From Rhynchopus euleeides (lineage: Eukaryota > Euglenozoa > Diplonemea > Diplonemida > Diplonemidae), in the NCBI GenBank assembly GCA_963210315.1, contig OY723318.1:558001-622000 (forward strand): DNA of 64,000 nt, written 5' to 3'. The notes under the pieces were generated by a model. It saw nothing but the letters and a program-made list of their open reading frames with translations, had not been told where the DNA came from and searched no databases. The position numbers were made by a program, and so were the translations under genes. Below, piece after piece: positions 42,989-53,757 of this stretch (the first letter of the stretch is position 1; every line of letters begins with the position of its first letter).

Positions 42989-45724
42989 TCCCCGAGCGTG
43001 GGTCGCATCAAGAGCAGCTGCCTGCTCGGTGCGGCCCACACCGCTGTCGAGGGACTCGTGCTGTGCCAGGGCAAGGGAGTGATCATATCCTCCCGCAAGG
43101 TCACCCTGTGTGTGGTGTGGCGTGCTCACTACGGGTCTGAATATAAGGCGAGGCAGGCCTGGCCTGCCCTGACAGACCCAAATAGAGCCGCCGAAACTTT
43201 TCCAGAAAATATCTGAGTGTGCGTCTATGCTACGCAGTGTGTGTGTGCGGTGTGGTGCAGTGTGTGTAGGGTTGGAATGAAAGTCTCGTGCTCCGAGCCC
43301 CCGGCAAAAAAAAATACATATGCGTGTCTCCTGAAAGCGGGTCTGTGTGCGTGCCCGAGGGGGGGTGGTGGGGTGGTGGTCGTTTTGAGGTGTGTTCAGT
43401 GTTCTGCGTTCGAAGAGCACCAAACCGCCGTTGCTCCCCTTCTCTCTTTGTGATTCACGTTGGCTTTGCCCCTCCCCTACCCCACATACCCCACACCACC
43501 ACTCTCTCCCCCCTATCAGAGCGCCACAATGTGGTCAAAGATACGTGGTGTTCGTCCTGGCATTCTGCAACGCTTGTTGTCAAGAAGCGATCAATCCCAT
43601 CACATACGAAGGCCAGACTGCCATCTGGGGCAGGCCGGACCCGAGACAGCAATTCATCATCCGGAGTGGCCTACGTGGTGTCAGGGGATTCGCCACGCTG
43701 CTGCACTTGTCACTAATCTAAAGCAACCCGAGTCACGTGTCTCCAAGGGAGGCGATGCTAGCATTGCTCTGAAGCGCGATGACCCAGAGCGGTGATTGCA
43801 GTCGTCTTCAGGGGTTCACGCTGAAGAGAACACCAAAAATGCGGTGGGGCTTCACTCAATGTCAAATGCTCCGTGGGTGGTGGTGGGGGTGGGTAGGGTC
43901 AGAGGCAAACACTTGGCAAAGAAACAAAACGAGAATATGAAAACGGGCCGATATATCCTCACCCTGACCCCGCCCCTCCCCCTCTGGCAGAACCAAAAAA
44001 TTTGGAACGAAAATGCAACAGATGGAAGGCTGCTCGGGATAACGCCAGTGCGGTCAGTTGACTGGCGGATTGACCAGGCCACCGTGTGGGCGAGGCGTGT
44101 GTGTGCGTGTGTGTGTGTGTGTTGATCACTTTTTAAGGTGGGTGACTCGGAACCCTGCACGGGTCCTAGCCCACCCCTGTGTGTGTCTGTGTGGCAGTGG
44201 AGGGCTCAGACTCAGAGCAGGGGCGAGTGCCTCGGTGACCTCTCTCCCGCTCCAGGAAAGTATTCACGTATCGAGACAGTGGATGCGTCATCACGGAGAG
44301 TTCACGGCACCCTGGCCTGTGTGACTGTGTGGGGCGGGTTTTCTTTAGCCCGGCCCCGTCCTTCGTATCATTTTTTTTTGGGTGTATTTTTTGTTTGTTC
44401 GGCGTAGCCAACTGGGGAAACTTTCTGTGCCTTTAGCTGGATCGTGCGTCCCCACTCACACCACTTCATCAGACCGGGGGGGTGGTGTACACAAAGAGTG
44501 GGGTCTGCGTTTCAACAAAACAACTCCCGGCAGTAACTGGTTTGTTGTCTCGTTTTTGCTGTCACTTTACGATCCAGCGGGGGCACATACAGTACTTTTT
44601 TTTTTGCACCGTCGCCTGCTTCATTGATAATGGAGAGGCAGTGGTGGGGGTGGGGGGTGGGGGGGGGGGGGCAGCCAGAGGACAGTGGGTTTTCAGATCC
44701 ACAGAGTCCGTGCTCCCCCCCCCCCTTTTGTCTAGCAGCCGTAGGACACCGGGTAGGGGGGGGGGGGGGTGTGGGACATGCCCTTCACCCATGTTATGGC
44801 GGAAACTCAGATTCCTGGCCTCGAGCAGAAGAGGTTTGTTGGCAAGGGGGGTGGGGTGGGGTGTGGGGCGTTGGTGTTCATACCCGAGGCTTTGTCCCTT
44901 CTCCTCCCCCCCCCCCCAGGAGGGTCATGCCCCAACCCAAGCGCACCCAAGCCAACAGGATCTCCAGCGTTCCTGACTTCCTCCTGAGACCGCCTGTACT
45001 GACTGCCGCATCTCCGCATTTATTCCTGTGCGTGCTCATCAACCCCTGTCCGCCACTCCCTCCCTCGAACACGGTAAAAAAAACTCGTTCAAAAAAAATC
45101 TGGCGGCGCACGCCGTGGCCACACGCTCATATTGCACTGCATTGGGAGGGAGGGAGGGAGGGGGGGTGGGAGCCTTTGTTCGGGCATCGAGACGAAAACA
45201 TGGGGGTGGGGGGGGGGGTGTGGTGGTGGTGGTGGTGGGACTCGTGACGAGGGGGCACGGAGGCATAGTCTGGCTCGAAGGACGCTCAACACAAAGTGAT
45301 GAAGGGGCCTGTTTGCCTCCCCCGCGCCACCTTCCCGCCCAACACTGCCCATCAGCACCGTGCCAGGCTGGAGTAGACTTGAGCCCTTTGCGTGGCAAAA
45401 GCAGGAGGCCCCACACCTAAGTAGTCGGGTGTGGAGCCGATTGTCAAGAGCTGCGGACGGAGAGCACTTCGGGATGCCAGCTCGTGAAGGTAACCCAGGA
45501 TGTGCACCTTCTGGCGACAGCCTTGCGACAGGGAGTGTGCGGGTCAACAGCAAGTAGCCCGGATCTGTTCTCACACAGTTGCTAGACGGTGTTGTGCTGG
45601 CACAAAAGGGAACGTAATGCGAGGTACGGTGATTTGGTTTGGTGATGGATTTGTGTGGCATTGCAGCACCACCGCACACCACGCAGATACCGGGACCGGG
45701 AAGCGTTCCTTCACAGCCCCAGCT
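42989..45724. other. Intergenic, no gene supported
   Basis: GT tracts (44100-44122), long G runs (44645-44672, 44757-44770, 45205-45218) and short open frames without recognisable motifs. A hairpin-forming block at 44130-44195 recurs inverted at 62770-62832. The last 70 bp before 45725 follow a CACGCAG that could be a splice acceptor for an unseen 5' UTR exon. Confidence 0.4.
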
Positions 45725-47800
45725 ATGCACGGCAGCGCGTGCCCCCCATGGCGGATGGTGCTAGTCGGTGTGGCGGTAGCGGGGTGGTGCGGCAGCGTTG
45801 CGCACGGCGCATCTGGTGTCGTCGCAGAGCTGAGTTTGGAGGATAAGCGGGCGATGCTGGATGCGCACAACGCAAAGCGGAGGTTGTGGGCGAAGGGCGG
45901 GCAGGGCGTCGGTGGCCGTCACCCGTACGCTGGCGGGATCGCAGAGATGTACTGGGACCCCGGTCTGGAGGCGATGGCGAAGAAGCGGGCGGCAAACTGC
46001 TACTACGGGCACTTCGGCGGAGCGGGTGGGATCAATGAAGACTACAAGGAGATAAGGGACAAGGTGACGTACGGATGGACAACGCCTATCACCGCAGGGG
46101 AAAATGTCGCGCTTTTCAAGAACAACGACCAGGATTTCACAAAGGCAGCGAGCAAGGCGCAGTATATGAAAAACTCTGTGCAGGGGTGGGTGAATGAGGG
46201 GGATCTGTTCGACTGGCAGCGGAAGACGTGCTATGCGGATACATGCGGGCACTGGAACCAGGTGATCACCATCAGGTCGCGCTACATCGGCTGCGCGGCA
46301 GCTACCTGCGAGAACGGGATCGTGGGTGCACCTGCGCAGTGGAATTCGGGGGTGGTGGTGCAGTGCAACTACTGGCCGCCGATGGATGCGGGCTACCCGT
46401 ATGAGGACGCGTGGATCCCGGAGTATGCTGCCGTCTGCATCGGGTGCTCGCACTGGCATTATGATTCCGACATCTGCGACGATCACCTGTGCACGGGGGG
46501 GATCAACCCGCTGTGGTTCTCGACTGGGGAGAGAAACGACACCGTGACGCAGTGCGACGACGGGCTGGGGCGCTCCGTGTCGGCCTGCAAGAAGTATGGG
46601 AACACGTACACCGCAGTCCCGCCCCCGACTGAGGTGCCCAGCACAGCTACACCTGCACCTCTGACGCTCACACCCGTGGACGCGGCGCAGACCGAGTGCC
46701 CAGAGGCGGTGCGGGTTGCGTCATTCTGGTCCGCCGACACGTTTGACCAGAACGCGCCGCTGACGTTCGGCGGGAACTTCCTTGTGACGGGCAGTGCTAC
46801 TATCGGACTGCCCACCCGCGATGCGCCTATGTTTGACTTTGGGAACGGGGCTGAGAAGGACAACGTGGTTGTCCATCAGTACCGCGGGACCGGCCACCTG
46901 GCGCTGTCCGTGCTTGTGGGCACCCGTTGGGAGTCCATTATCTGCCCCAGGTATGTACCTATGAGGGAGACCTTTACCTTTGAGGCGTCTGTGATCGACG
47001 GACATGGGGCGCTGTATGTGAACGGTAAATTGTGCGCAGAGGGGCCCGTCGCTGCACCGCTTCTCGTGCAGCGGAATGTCAACCTCATCGGGAAGTCCAA
47101 CCCGAACAAATACCACAAGGGCACCGACGGCCAGCTCAACGGCGAGGTGAGCTCGTTTCAGCTGCACATGTGCGGGCCTCGCAACGCAGTCCCGATGCCG
47201 GACGCTATCCCGACCGCAGTGCCCAACACAGCTGCACCTACACCCCCTCCGACCGCAGTGCCCAGCACAGCTACACCTGTACCCCCGCCTGTTGCGACCC
47301 CCGCACCCGTCGACCCGGCGCAGACCGAGTGCCCACAGGCGGTGCGGGTTGTGTCATTCCTGTCCGCCGACACGTTTGACCAGAAGGCACCGCTGACGTT
47401 CGGCGGGAACTTCCGTGTGAAGGCCCGTGTTCTGATCAACAGGTACAGCAACTATGCGCGTGTGTTTGACTTTGGGAACGGGGCTGGGAAGGACAACGTG
47501 CTTGTCACACAGCACGGGAGGAGCGGCAAGCTGTCGCTGTTCGTGTTTGTGGGCACCCATTCGAAGCATATCACATGCGACATGCAGGCCCCTCTGGGGC
47601 GCGCCTTTGCCTTCGAGGCGTCTGTGCTCAACGGAAAGGCGGCGATGTATGTGGACGGTGCCCTGTGTGCACAGGGGCCCGTCACTGCACCGCTTGCCGT
47701 GGAGCGGAGCGGCAACCTCATCGGGCTGAGCCACTGGTCACATGACAGCCCGCTGGACGGGGAGGTGACCGCGTTTGAGCTGGACACGTGTGGGGCGTGA
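45725..47800 (+). CDS. Secreted CAP/SCP-domain protein with two LamG-like repeats
   Basis: 691 residues in one exon. A signal peptide is likely at residues 1-29 (MVLVGVAVAGWCGSVAHG). A CAP/SCP domain follows (about 38-230), with DAHNAKRR near its start, GENVALF, and GHWNQVI at about 175, the equivalent of the GHYTQVVW signature. A Cys-rich stretch and a Pro/Thr linker (VPPPTEVPSTATPAP) come next. Two tandem repeats of about 155 residues occupy 324-480 and 534-690. Each starts ECPxAVRVxSFxSADTFDQ and runs through APLTFGGNF, FDFGNGA and YVNGKLCAEGP / YVDGALCAQGP. Their beta-rich pattern resembles concanavalin/LamG carbohydrate-binding folds. The whole protein is extracellular. CAP proteins occur in lipid binding, cell-wall and defence contexts; the role here is unknown. 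The codon ATG at 45725 best exposes the signal peptide, although the frame is open upstream. Confidence 0.85.
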   Translation: MHGSACPPWRMVLVGVAVAGWCGSVAHGASGVVAELSLEDKRAMLDAHNAKRRLWAKGGQGVGGRHPYAGGIAEMYWDPGLEAMAKKRAANCYYGHFGGAGGINEDYKEIRDKVTYGWTTPITAGENVALFKNNDQDFTKAASKAQYMKNSVQGWVNEGDLFDWQRKTCYADTCGHWNQVITIRSRYIGCAAATCENGIVGAPAQWNSGVVVQCNYWPPMDAGYPYEDAWIPEYAAVCIGCSHWHYDSDICDDHLCTGGINPLWFSTGERNDTVTQCDDGLGRSVSACKKYGNTYTAVPPPTEVPSTATPAPLTLTPVDAAQTECPEAVRVASFWSADTFDQNAPLTFGGNFLVTGSATIGLPTRDAPMFDFGNGAEKDNVVVHQYRGTGHLALSVLVGTRWESIICPRYVPMRETFTFEASVIDGHGALYVNGKLCAEGPVAAPLLVQRNVNLIGKSNPNKYHKGTDGQLNGEVSSFQLHMCGPRNAVPMPDAIPTAVPNTAAPTPPPTAVPSTATPVPPPVATPAPVDPAQTECPQAVRVVSFLSADTFDQKAPLTFGGNFRVKARVLINRYSNYARVFDFGNGAGKDNVLVTQHGRSGKLSLFVFVGTHSKHITCDMQAPLGRAFAFEASVLNGKAAMYVDGALCAQGPVTAPLAVERSGNLIGLSHWSHDSPLDGEVTAFELDTCGA

Positions 47801-49339
47801 GGCAGCAGATCATCCCAGTTGTGTGCACTGGGAACAGGAACGGAATCAGGCTCTGCTGCTGCTGCTGTGCGTGCGCGCGCCAAGTGTCCTGCTTCGCTCG
47901 ATACGCCTCGAGCCGGGGCAGGGACCCAGGGCAGCACGTGTGACAGCGCACAGCTGAATCTCATACTTGACAGGATGGGGGGAGGCGGGTTGGGTCGGTC
48001 TCTCTCTGCCTCCTGTGCTGAGGTGTTGGAGCCTGGTTCAGTGTGACCCAGTCCAATCGTGATCATCACCGGCGGGATTCTGACCTGCTGGACACTCAGA
48101 GAGCGGGGTACTGAGACTCCGCTGTTTTGTTTTGTAACCTGTCATGCATTGCATTGAAGGAAATGGGACACAAGGTAAGCCGGACCGATTCTTCAACCAC
48201 TGGTGGAAGGCGGCACTAGGCAGTGCCGCCTTGCAGTGCCACATCTCACCTCATCACAGGTTGAGTTGTGTGCGTTTCCCCTTCGCATACCCGTTTTTAG
48301 TGACGGCATGTCTGTCTGTGTTCCATTTCCATTTCCTTTCGTTTGTTTCCCCCCCTCCCTCCCTCCCACCCTTCACCCGAATTGCTTTCTCTCTACCCCT
48401 ACGGTACGCCCGCACACATGTTGTTGCAGCTGTACCAGGGGTGTCTTTTTTGCATCCCACAGGCAGCCTGTTCTGTTCGCTATGGCGGCGCCCTAACACC
48501 ACAGCGGTGCGAGTGCTGTCTACCGCTGTTCTGCCCGCGGCGATCCATACGGCCCTACGGCCATACGACCGTACGCCCATGATTTATTGCTTATAGTTGT
48601 CCTTGTGCCACAGGTGTGCACCTGAGCCCCTCCGCCTGCACCCTCGCCTCTCAGCAGCGCTGTGCTTGTGTTGCGTCACATGCCGCACAGCAGCGCAGGT
48701 CAGTTGGTCCATTTGACCGGTGGATGAATGATATTTCTTTGTACATCCATACCGGCGTCAGCCACGCGGGGTCCCGCCAGGGTGGCCCACTGCGCGGGCC
48801 GTGGCTGACACCACGTCCCCCTGCCACTGCCACGCCTCCTTGTTCTTCGTGTGGTGTGGTGTGGCGGAAAGCGTCACCCCACATAAGAAAAGAGGCGCAA
48901 CGGAATCAACGGAAGCAGATGAAAGCGCAGCGCAGCCCCTACCCACCGCCTTTTTTGTGCGCTAACCAGGCTCCTGGTCTCTAGCAAAGAAGACTGTTGG
49001 TAGCGCATGTGTTCACCCATGTACCCCACAGGTAACGAACCAGCGCACAAACAAAAGTCGTGTGTGAAGACAAGAAGCTTGTCACAGTGAAAAAGATAGT
49101 TGGCAGCGCTCTTGGTGACAAGCACAATCTACCTTGACTTGTTGCTATGACTGTGCGCACATTCACACCAACCTTCATCAGGCGATACACGTGAGGTTTG
49201 TCCACCCGGGTTTGGCGCACAACACAACGCCTCATGTTTTTCTCGTGACAAGCGGGGAGGTTGTGAAATGACGAAGGTCATCGTCCGACTTACAGATGTT
49301 GGATTAACACTTCCATCCTAAACCCCCCTCACACCTATT
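47801..49339. other. Intergenic, no gene supported
   Basis: A short perfect hairpin GGCGGCACTAGGCAGTGCCGCC lies at 48209-48230. A block at 48985-49052 matches the diverged repeat at 10190. Open frames are short and featureless. Confidence 0.4.
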
Positions 49340-49425
49340 GTTTACCTACAGCTATTGTTTACATAAAATTATTTACATGTATTGTTTACATACGATTATT
49401 ATTTACATGTAATTATTTTTTTTTT
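49340..49425. repeat. Array of TATTGTTTACAT / TTATTTACATG units
   Basis: About six AT-rich units. The same motifs border the 57649-59300 segment, so this may be an isolated end of that element type. Confidence 0.6.
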
Positions 49426-49674
49426 GGAGTTGTGCTAACAACGCAGGAAACTTTGCTATGCAGATCATGCAGGACACACCACACCCGCAGCAGGCGTGTG
49501 GGGTGTTCTCGCGATCGACGAATACCCGCTGGTTCTTCTCTCCCCTTTCTGATTTGCAGACACAAAGTTTTGGTTTTTCGAAAATTTTTTGAAGGTGTTC
49601 TAAAGGGCCAGACTTGGTACCTCGGTCACCAAAGTGACCCCACCACGATCCGCATGGATTCCAAACAATGCAAT

Positions 49675-49784
49675 GGGGGGCCCTCGCTACCAGTCACGGC
49701 TCGTCACAGCTCGTCAGCCAGTGAGGGGAAGTGGGCCGTGGCTCACTTTTTCTCACTCAGTCACACTTGGTAGCGAAGGCCCCC
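49675..49784. mobile_element. Foldback MITE with GCCCTCGCTACCAG ends, copy 3 (inverted)
   Basis: Reverse orientation relative to copies 1 and 2. It follows directly on a fragment of the 200-bp satellite (49632-49672). Confidence 0.8.
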
Positions 49785-50098
49785 ATGGAGAGTTTTTTTT
49801 TGTCGGCAGCCAACTGCCTCCCGGCCCCCCTCGGCCAAGTGGCTTGTTTTCCTTAGAGCATTGTTGCTCAGAGCCCGTAGAACTGCCAACACTATCGACA
49901 CATGTCACTGAACACGGCGGAATGGGACCTTCGCTGCATGAGGCGCAGGCACTGGAATCCAATGTCACCCCCCCCAGGCGGCCCTGGAGGGGTGTGACCT
50001 ACACTAACTACCACCCCGTGGCTATGTCACCTAAAAAAGGTGTGTTTATGTCACCCCCTCCCGATTTTTGCACCTGTGGGGTGACATATACACGGGGG
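49785..50098. other. Intergenic, no gene seen
   Basis: Short open frames only. It ends at the target duplication of the nested hAT-like element. Confidence 0.4.
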
Positions 50099-50228
50099 GG
50101 GTGGTACAGGGGTGGAGCTTGGGGGTTTTTTCGGGTCAGCTGACCTGATTTTCTGCAGGCCCTCACAAAAAATCAGGTCAGGGGCAGAGCATTTTATAGG
50201 GGGTCTAAAGTGAGGCCAATCCTCACAT

Positions 50229-51602
50229 TTAACCCTTTCTGTCCGGGAAGCCACTACAGTGGCTTTGCACTTTGCTTACGTAAGTAAATAATTATGCACT
50301 TCGAATTTTTCAAGATTTTTTTGTATGGTAAAAAGGGGGAGCTCAATCCTTTCAAATGCAGCAAGGGTTCATGGGAAAGGTGGAGATCCGTCCAACGTAC
50401 TGCCGGAGGACAATTGCACCCTCAGATGAGATTTTCGGGTTTGGGTAGTCCCTCACGGCCCCTATTTACGGGTCAACCATATCAGGTGTTCTTGTGCCCC
50501 ATTTCGCTCGACTCCCCCGATCGTGGAAAGCTCTGGGGTTATTCTCCGCAAAAACACATCGATATGCAGACCCACAGAACACATTTCGACCCATCACAGG
50601 CGCGAGAGCTGGGGGGGCTGGGTGGGTATCAGAGGGTCTTGGGCAGGTATGGCCACTACAGTGGCTTTCACTTTGCCTATGCAGGCAAAGTTATTTGAAT
50701 TTCGAATTTTTCAAGATTTCTTTTTATGGTGGAAACGGGGTGGACGAATCTTTCAAATGCAACAAGAGTTGGTCGGAAAAGCGAAACTCCGACCAACTTG
50801 GCTCTGTAACAAAATTGCATCACAAGGTGGAATTTTCGGTGGTTTTGCCCTTGAAACCGCCTCCTGAACCTGCGTGGGAGGTATCGAGCTTTCCCAGGCA
50901 TCTTTTTGCCCGATTCCTTCGATAAGGGAAAGGTTTCCGACAGATGTCATCTGGGAAATCAGTTTTCAGACCTCTGCATCTCGAATATCCGCCCCAACGG
51001 GCTGTGCCGATGCACCACCCGATTTCGGCCTCCAGCCACCCATCAGTGAAATATGGTGGAATTCTCTGATGGAGATTTGATGCCGTCAGTCATCGGGCGG
51101 ACATCCTCCATGGCCCCAGAGGGGCAGGGAAGGGTGTTCTACCTCGATCCAGGTGCCCAACGGGCTAACGGGGTCGCTGGGGTGGCTCACAGTCAGGTAC
51201 CTCAGAACATGTGTTTTTGCACCTGTTGATATATTTGCCTTGTGCAAACCACTGCCTTCCCAAGTAAATTGTCTTCCGCTCCACCTTTTTCAACATTTTT
51301 TTTATCGGGAACTGCGCTGGAGCAGAACTGTTCGAGAACGCCATAGAACCCGAATTTTTTGGGCGGTCACACACCGCCCCGAATTTTTTTCTGGATTTTT
51401 TGCACCTCGATTTTTGGTTTCTTGGGCGAGGCCCACATGTGAAATTTTTTTTCGGGAAAAAATCCGGAACAATGCAACGTTCTGCGCAAACGCAGTTCCC
51501 GATAAAAAAAAATGTTGAAAAAGGTGGAGTAGAAGACAATTTACTTGGGAAGGCGAATTTTCCCAAAAATCGAAAAAATACCCCCCGGACAGAAAGGGTT
51601 AA
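50229..51602. mobile_element. piggyBac-like non-autonomous element (TTAA target)
   Basis: TTAA-CCCTTTCTGTCCGGG on the left and CCCGGACAGAAAGGG-TTAA on the right are exact inverted repeats with duplicated TTAA. TTAA duplication with ends beginning CCC is the signature of the piggyBac superfamily. The interior holds two diverged direct repeats of about 400 bp (starting near 50248 and 50650, each with CCACTACAGTGGCTT and TTCGAATTTTTCAAGATT) and a foldback at 51255. No transposase is visible. Confidence 0.85.
51255..51553. mobile_element. Foldback element nested in the piggyBac-like element
   Basis: Arms of about 60 bp, starting CTTCCCAAGTAAATTGTCTT on the left and mirrored on the right (51492-51553), around a 175-bp centre. 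Non-coding. Confidence 0.75.
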
Positions 51603-51768
51603 AAAAAAGATTTCCGGGAAAAATCCGGGGGTGGAAAACTGGTGGCGGCTGGGCAGCCTCGCAGATGAGAGTGGACTCATGCCCACAGACTGCGAGCAAC
51701 TTACCCGACCGTTTTTCTGTCCAGTTTCTTTGTCAAACCCCGAGAAAACGCAGGCCGCGAAGGGACGG

Positions 51769-52008
51769 ACGTTCACTACCGTGGCCTCCGGCGGCTGGGG
51801 GGCACCGCCCCCCAGACCCCCCTGTGCTGTCTTCCTGTCTTGTACCCAAACCCTTTGAGGTTACGTCAGAGAATGGAATGCAGACCATCAGACCCTCAGT
51901 AGCCTCAGGAGGACGCAGCCAGCTCATGCAGAATCTGTACACCTGCAAGGAACAGATGTTCACTACCGTGGCCTCCGGCGGCTGGGGGGCTCCGCCCCCC
52001 AGACCCCC
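51769..52008 (-). repeat. GC-rich hairpin modules, copies 4 and 5
   Basis: Two copies (51769-51826 and 51953-52008) on the - strand inside the inner hAT-like element, about 184 bp apart. Confidence 0.8.
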
Positions 52009-52436
52009 CTGTGGCATGTGCCTGTATGTAAGTCCTTGCACGTCCGGGTCTGCGGCAGATCGGTCCCGAAATCCATTTTTTGGACTAACCTCCGGCACCC
52101 GAGGCTGGACCCGAGCACGGATCCCTGAGAGAGGAACCGGGAGGTGACCCATTCACCACAAGACTCGCTTGCTGGGGGGTCCGCCAAAAAATCGGGGAAC
52201 GCCTCACATTTAAGCCCAAATGAGCGTAGATTTCGCCCCTATAAAATGCCCTGGTCAGGGGTAAAAAGAAAAAAAATATAGATTTTCGGGAAACCGGAAA
52301 AGTTGGCTCCTCGCCTTGGGGTCTCAAGGTGACCAGGAGGCGTTTCGTGAGCAAAGTGACCCCAGCGACATGAGCACAGGCCTCAAACAGTCACAATAGA
52401 GGACAAATGAAGCTGCCCAACCCGTACCGTGCAACA

Positions 52437-52668
52437 GACGTTTACTACCGTGGCCTCCGGCGGCTGGGGGCTCCGCCCCCCAGACCCCCCTGTGGCATGT
52501 GCCTGTCTTGTACCCAAGCCCTTTACATCAGGGAATGGAGTACAGACCGGATATCCTCAGGAGGACGCAGCCAACTCACACAGAATCCGTACGCCCGCAA
52601 GTCACAGATGTTCACTACCGTGGCCTCCGGCGGCTGGGGGCTCCGCCCCCCAGACCCCCCCTATGGCA
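52437..52668 (-). repeat. GC-rich hairpin modules, copies 6 and 7
   Basis: Two copies (52437-52492 and 52609-52668) on the - strand inside the outer hAT-like element. They match the pair at 63562 and 63743. Confidence 0.8.
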
Positions 52669-53194
52669 TGTGTTTGTCTTGTAACCAAGTCCTTGCGCGT
52701 CCGGGGCTGCATATCAGTCCGGTACCCTCGCGGGAGGCTGGGCCCGAGCACTGATCTCTGAGACGAACCGGGGGGGAACCCATTCAGTGAGAAAAAATTG
52801 GCTGACCCGATCCAGCCCGCAACCCCATATTTCAAGCTCCACCCCTGGGGTGGTAGGCAGAGGCTTAGCTTGGGGGGGTAAACTCGGTCAGCTGACCGAG
52901 TTTCAGCCAAACCCGGAAAAAAACTCGGTCAGCTCAAAAGACAAAAAAAAAAGTATAAATTTTCGGGGAAAAAAGCGGATTTTTCTTGGGGTGCAGCAGC
53001 ACAGGAGGTGAAGCACGCGTGCGAGCGAACGCGAACACCCCATTCTCCTTCTGTCCCGTATTCGTCGCTAGCGTAAGAATAACGTCAGAAGTCTCGAATT
53101 CCGTCTCCCGGCAACATGGTGGGCACGCAGGTGCAGGAGGCTACATCGCTGACCATTACCTGGCACCTCTCCCGGGGATCACTGGCGCGTACCC

Positions 53195-53563
53195 TTGCCC
53201 GGACTTCAATGCCCCAGCACACCCACTGAAGTGGGCACAGGCGCACAAGACTGCCCTTCTGCAAGGTGCCCGGGTGTCTGTTCCGAGATTCGGAGGTTGG
53301 GCCTGCGTGATCTGCAGGAGGTTATTCAGCGGTTTACCTCGGCAAACCTCGCTCTCACGTACCCAGCAACATGCAGGCTACCCCAGCTTGCATCTATGCC
53401 TCGGCTGGGCACTGCTTCTGTTGAACGCTTGTTTTCCAAGCTCCGCCTTGTCTCCACCAGGCTTCGCCAACTGAGCAGCGAAAGCCTTGCAAATGTACTT
53501 TGTGGAGTGGAATGTCGCGAAGATTCACAGGGTATCCCCGAAGCCACTCTTGCGAGGTCCTAG
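53195..53563 (+). pseudogene. hAT transposase C-terminal (dimerisation) fragment
   Basis: The frame reads LASMPRLGTASVERLFSKLR, then LVSTRLRQLSSESLANVL. This matches the hAT C-terminal dimerisation motif (SxERxFSxxxxxxxxxRxxLxxxxLxxL). The RNase H core and BED finger are missing, so it is a remnant. It identifies the surrounding CAGGG-ended, 8-bp-TSD element as a true hAT and, by analogy, supports the calls on its transposase-less relatives. Confidence 0.75.
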
Positions 53564-53757
53564 GGTACCCCGAGAGAATGTCACCCCCCTCGAGGGCCCA
53601 GGGCCGAGGGGGGGTGACATTCTTCCCAGCCGCTACACAGGGCAACCATTGAAGAACGTCACCCCCTCTGTACAGGGTGGCCGTTGGAGCCCAAGCGGAG
53701 GCCGAGGGGGGGTGACATTCTCTCCGGGTACCCGAGGTATAATAATAGGTATAATAA

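Larger units (their letters stand above)
50185..52253. mobile_element. Inner hAT-like element, 8-bp TSD GTCAGGGG
   Basis: Ends are CAGAGCATTTTATAGGGG and CCCCTATAAAATGCCCTG, with GTCAGGGG duplicated exactly at 50177-50184 and 52254-52261. The empty site, with a single GTCAGGGG, is present on the complementary strand at 63957-63964. It hosts the TTAA element 44 bp inside its left end and two GC-rich hairpin modules on the right. Confidence 0.9.
50107..52847. mobile_element. Outer hAT-like element of a nested stack, 8-bp TSD GGGTGGTA
   Basis: Ends are CAGGGGTGGAGCTTG and CAAGCTCCACCCCTG. GGGTGGTA is duplicated exactly at 50099-50106 and 52848-52855. Its interior is interrupted by another hAT-like element (50185-52253). 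The part right of that holds two GC-rich hairpin modules. A second copy without the insertion starts at 63372 in the opposite orientation. No transposase. Confidence 0.9.

Noticed and set aside
43460-43795. Open frame of 111 codons between the transporter and the CAP gene
   Set aside because: No domain, signal peptide or splice support. Compatible with chance in GC-rich DNA.
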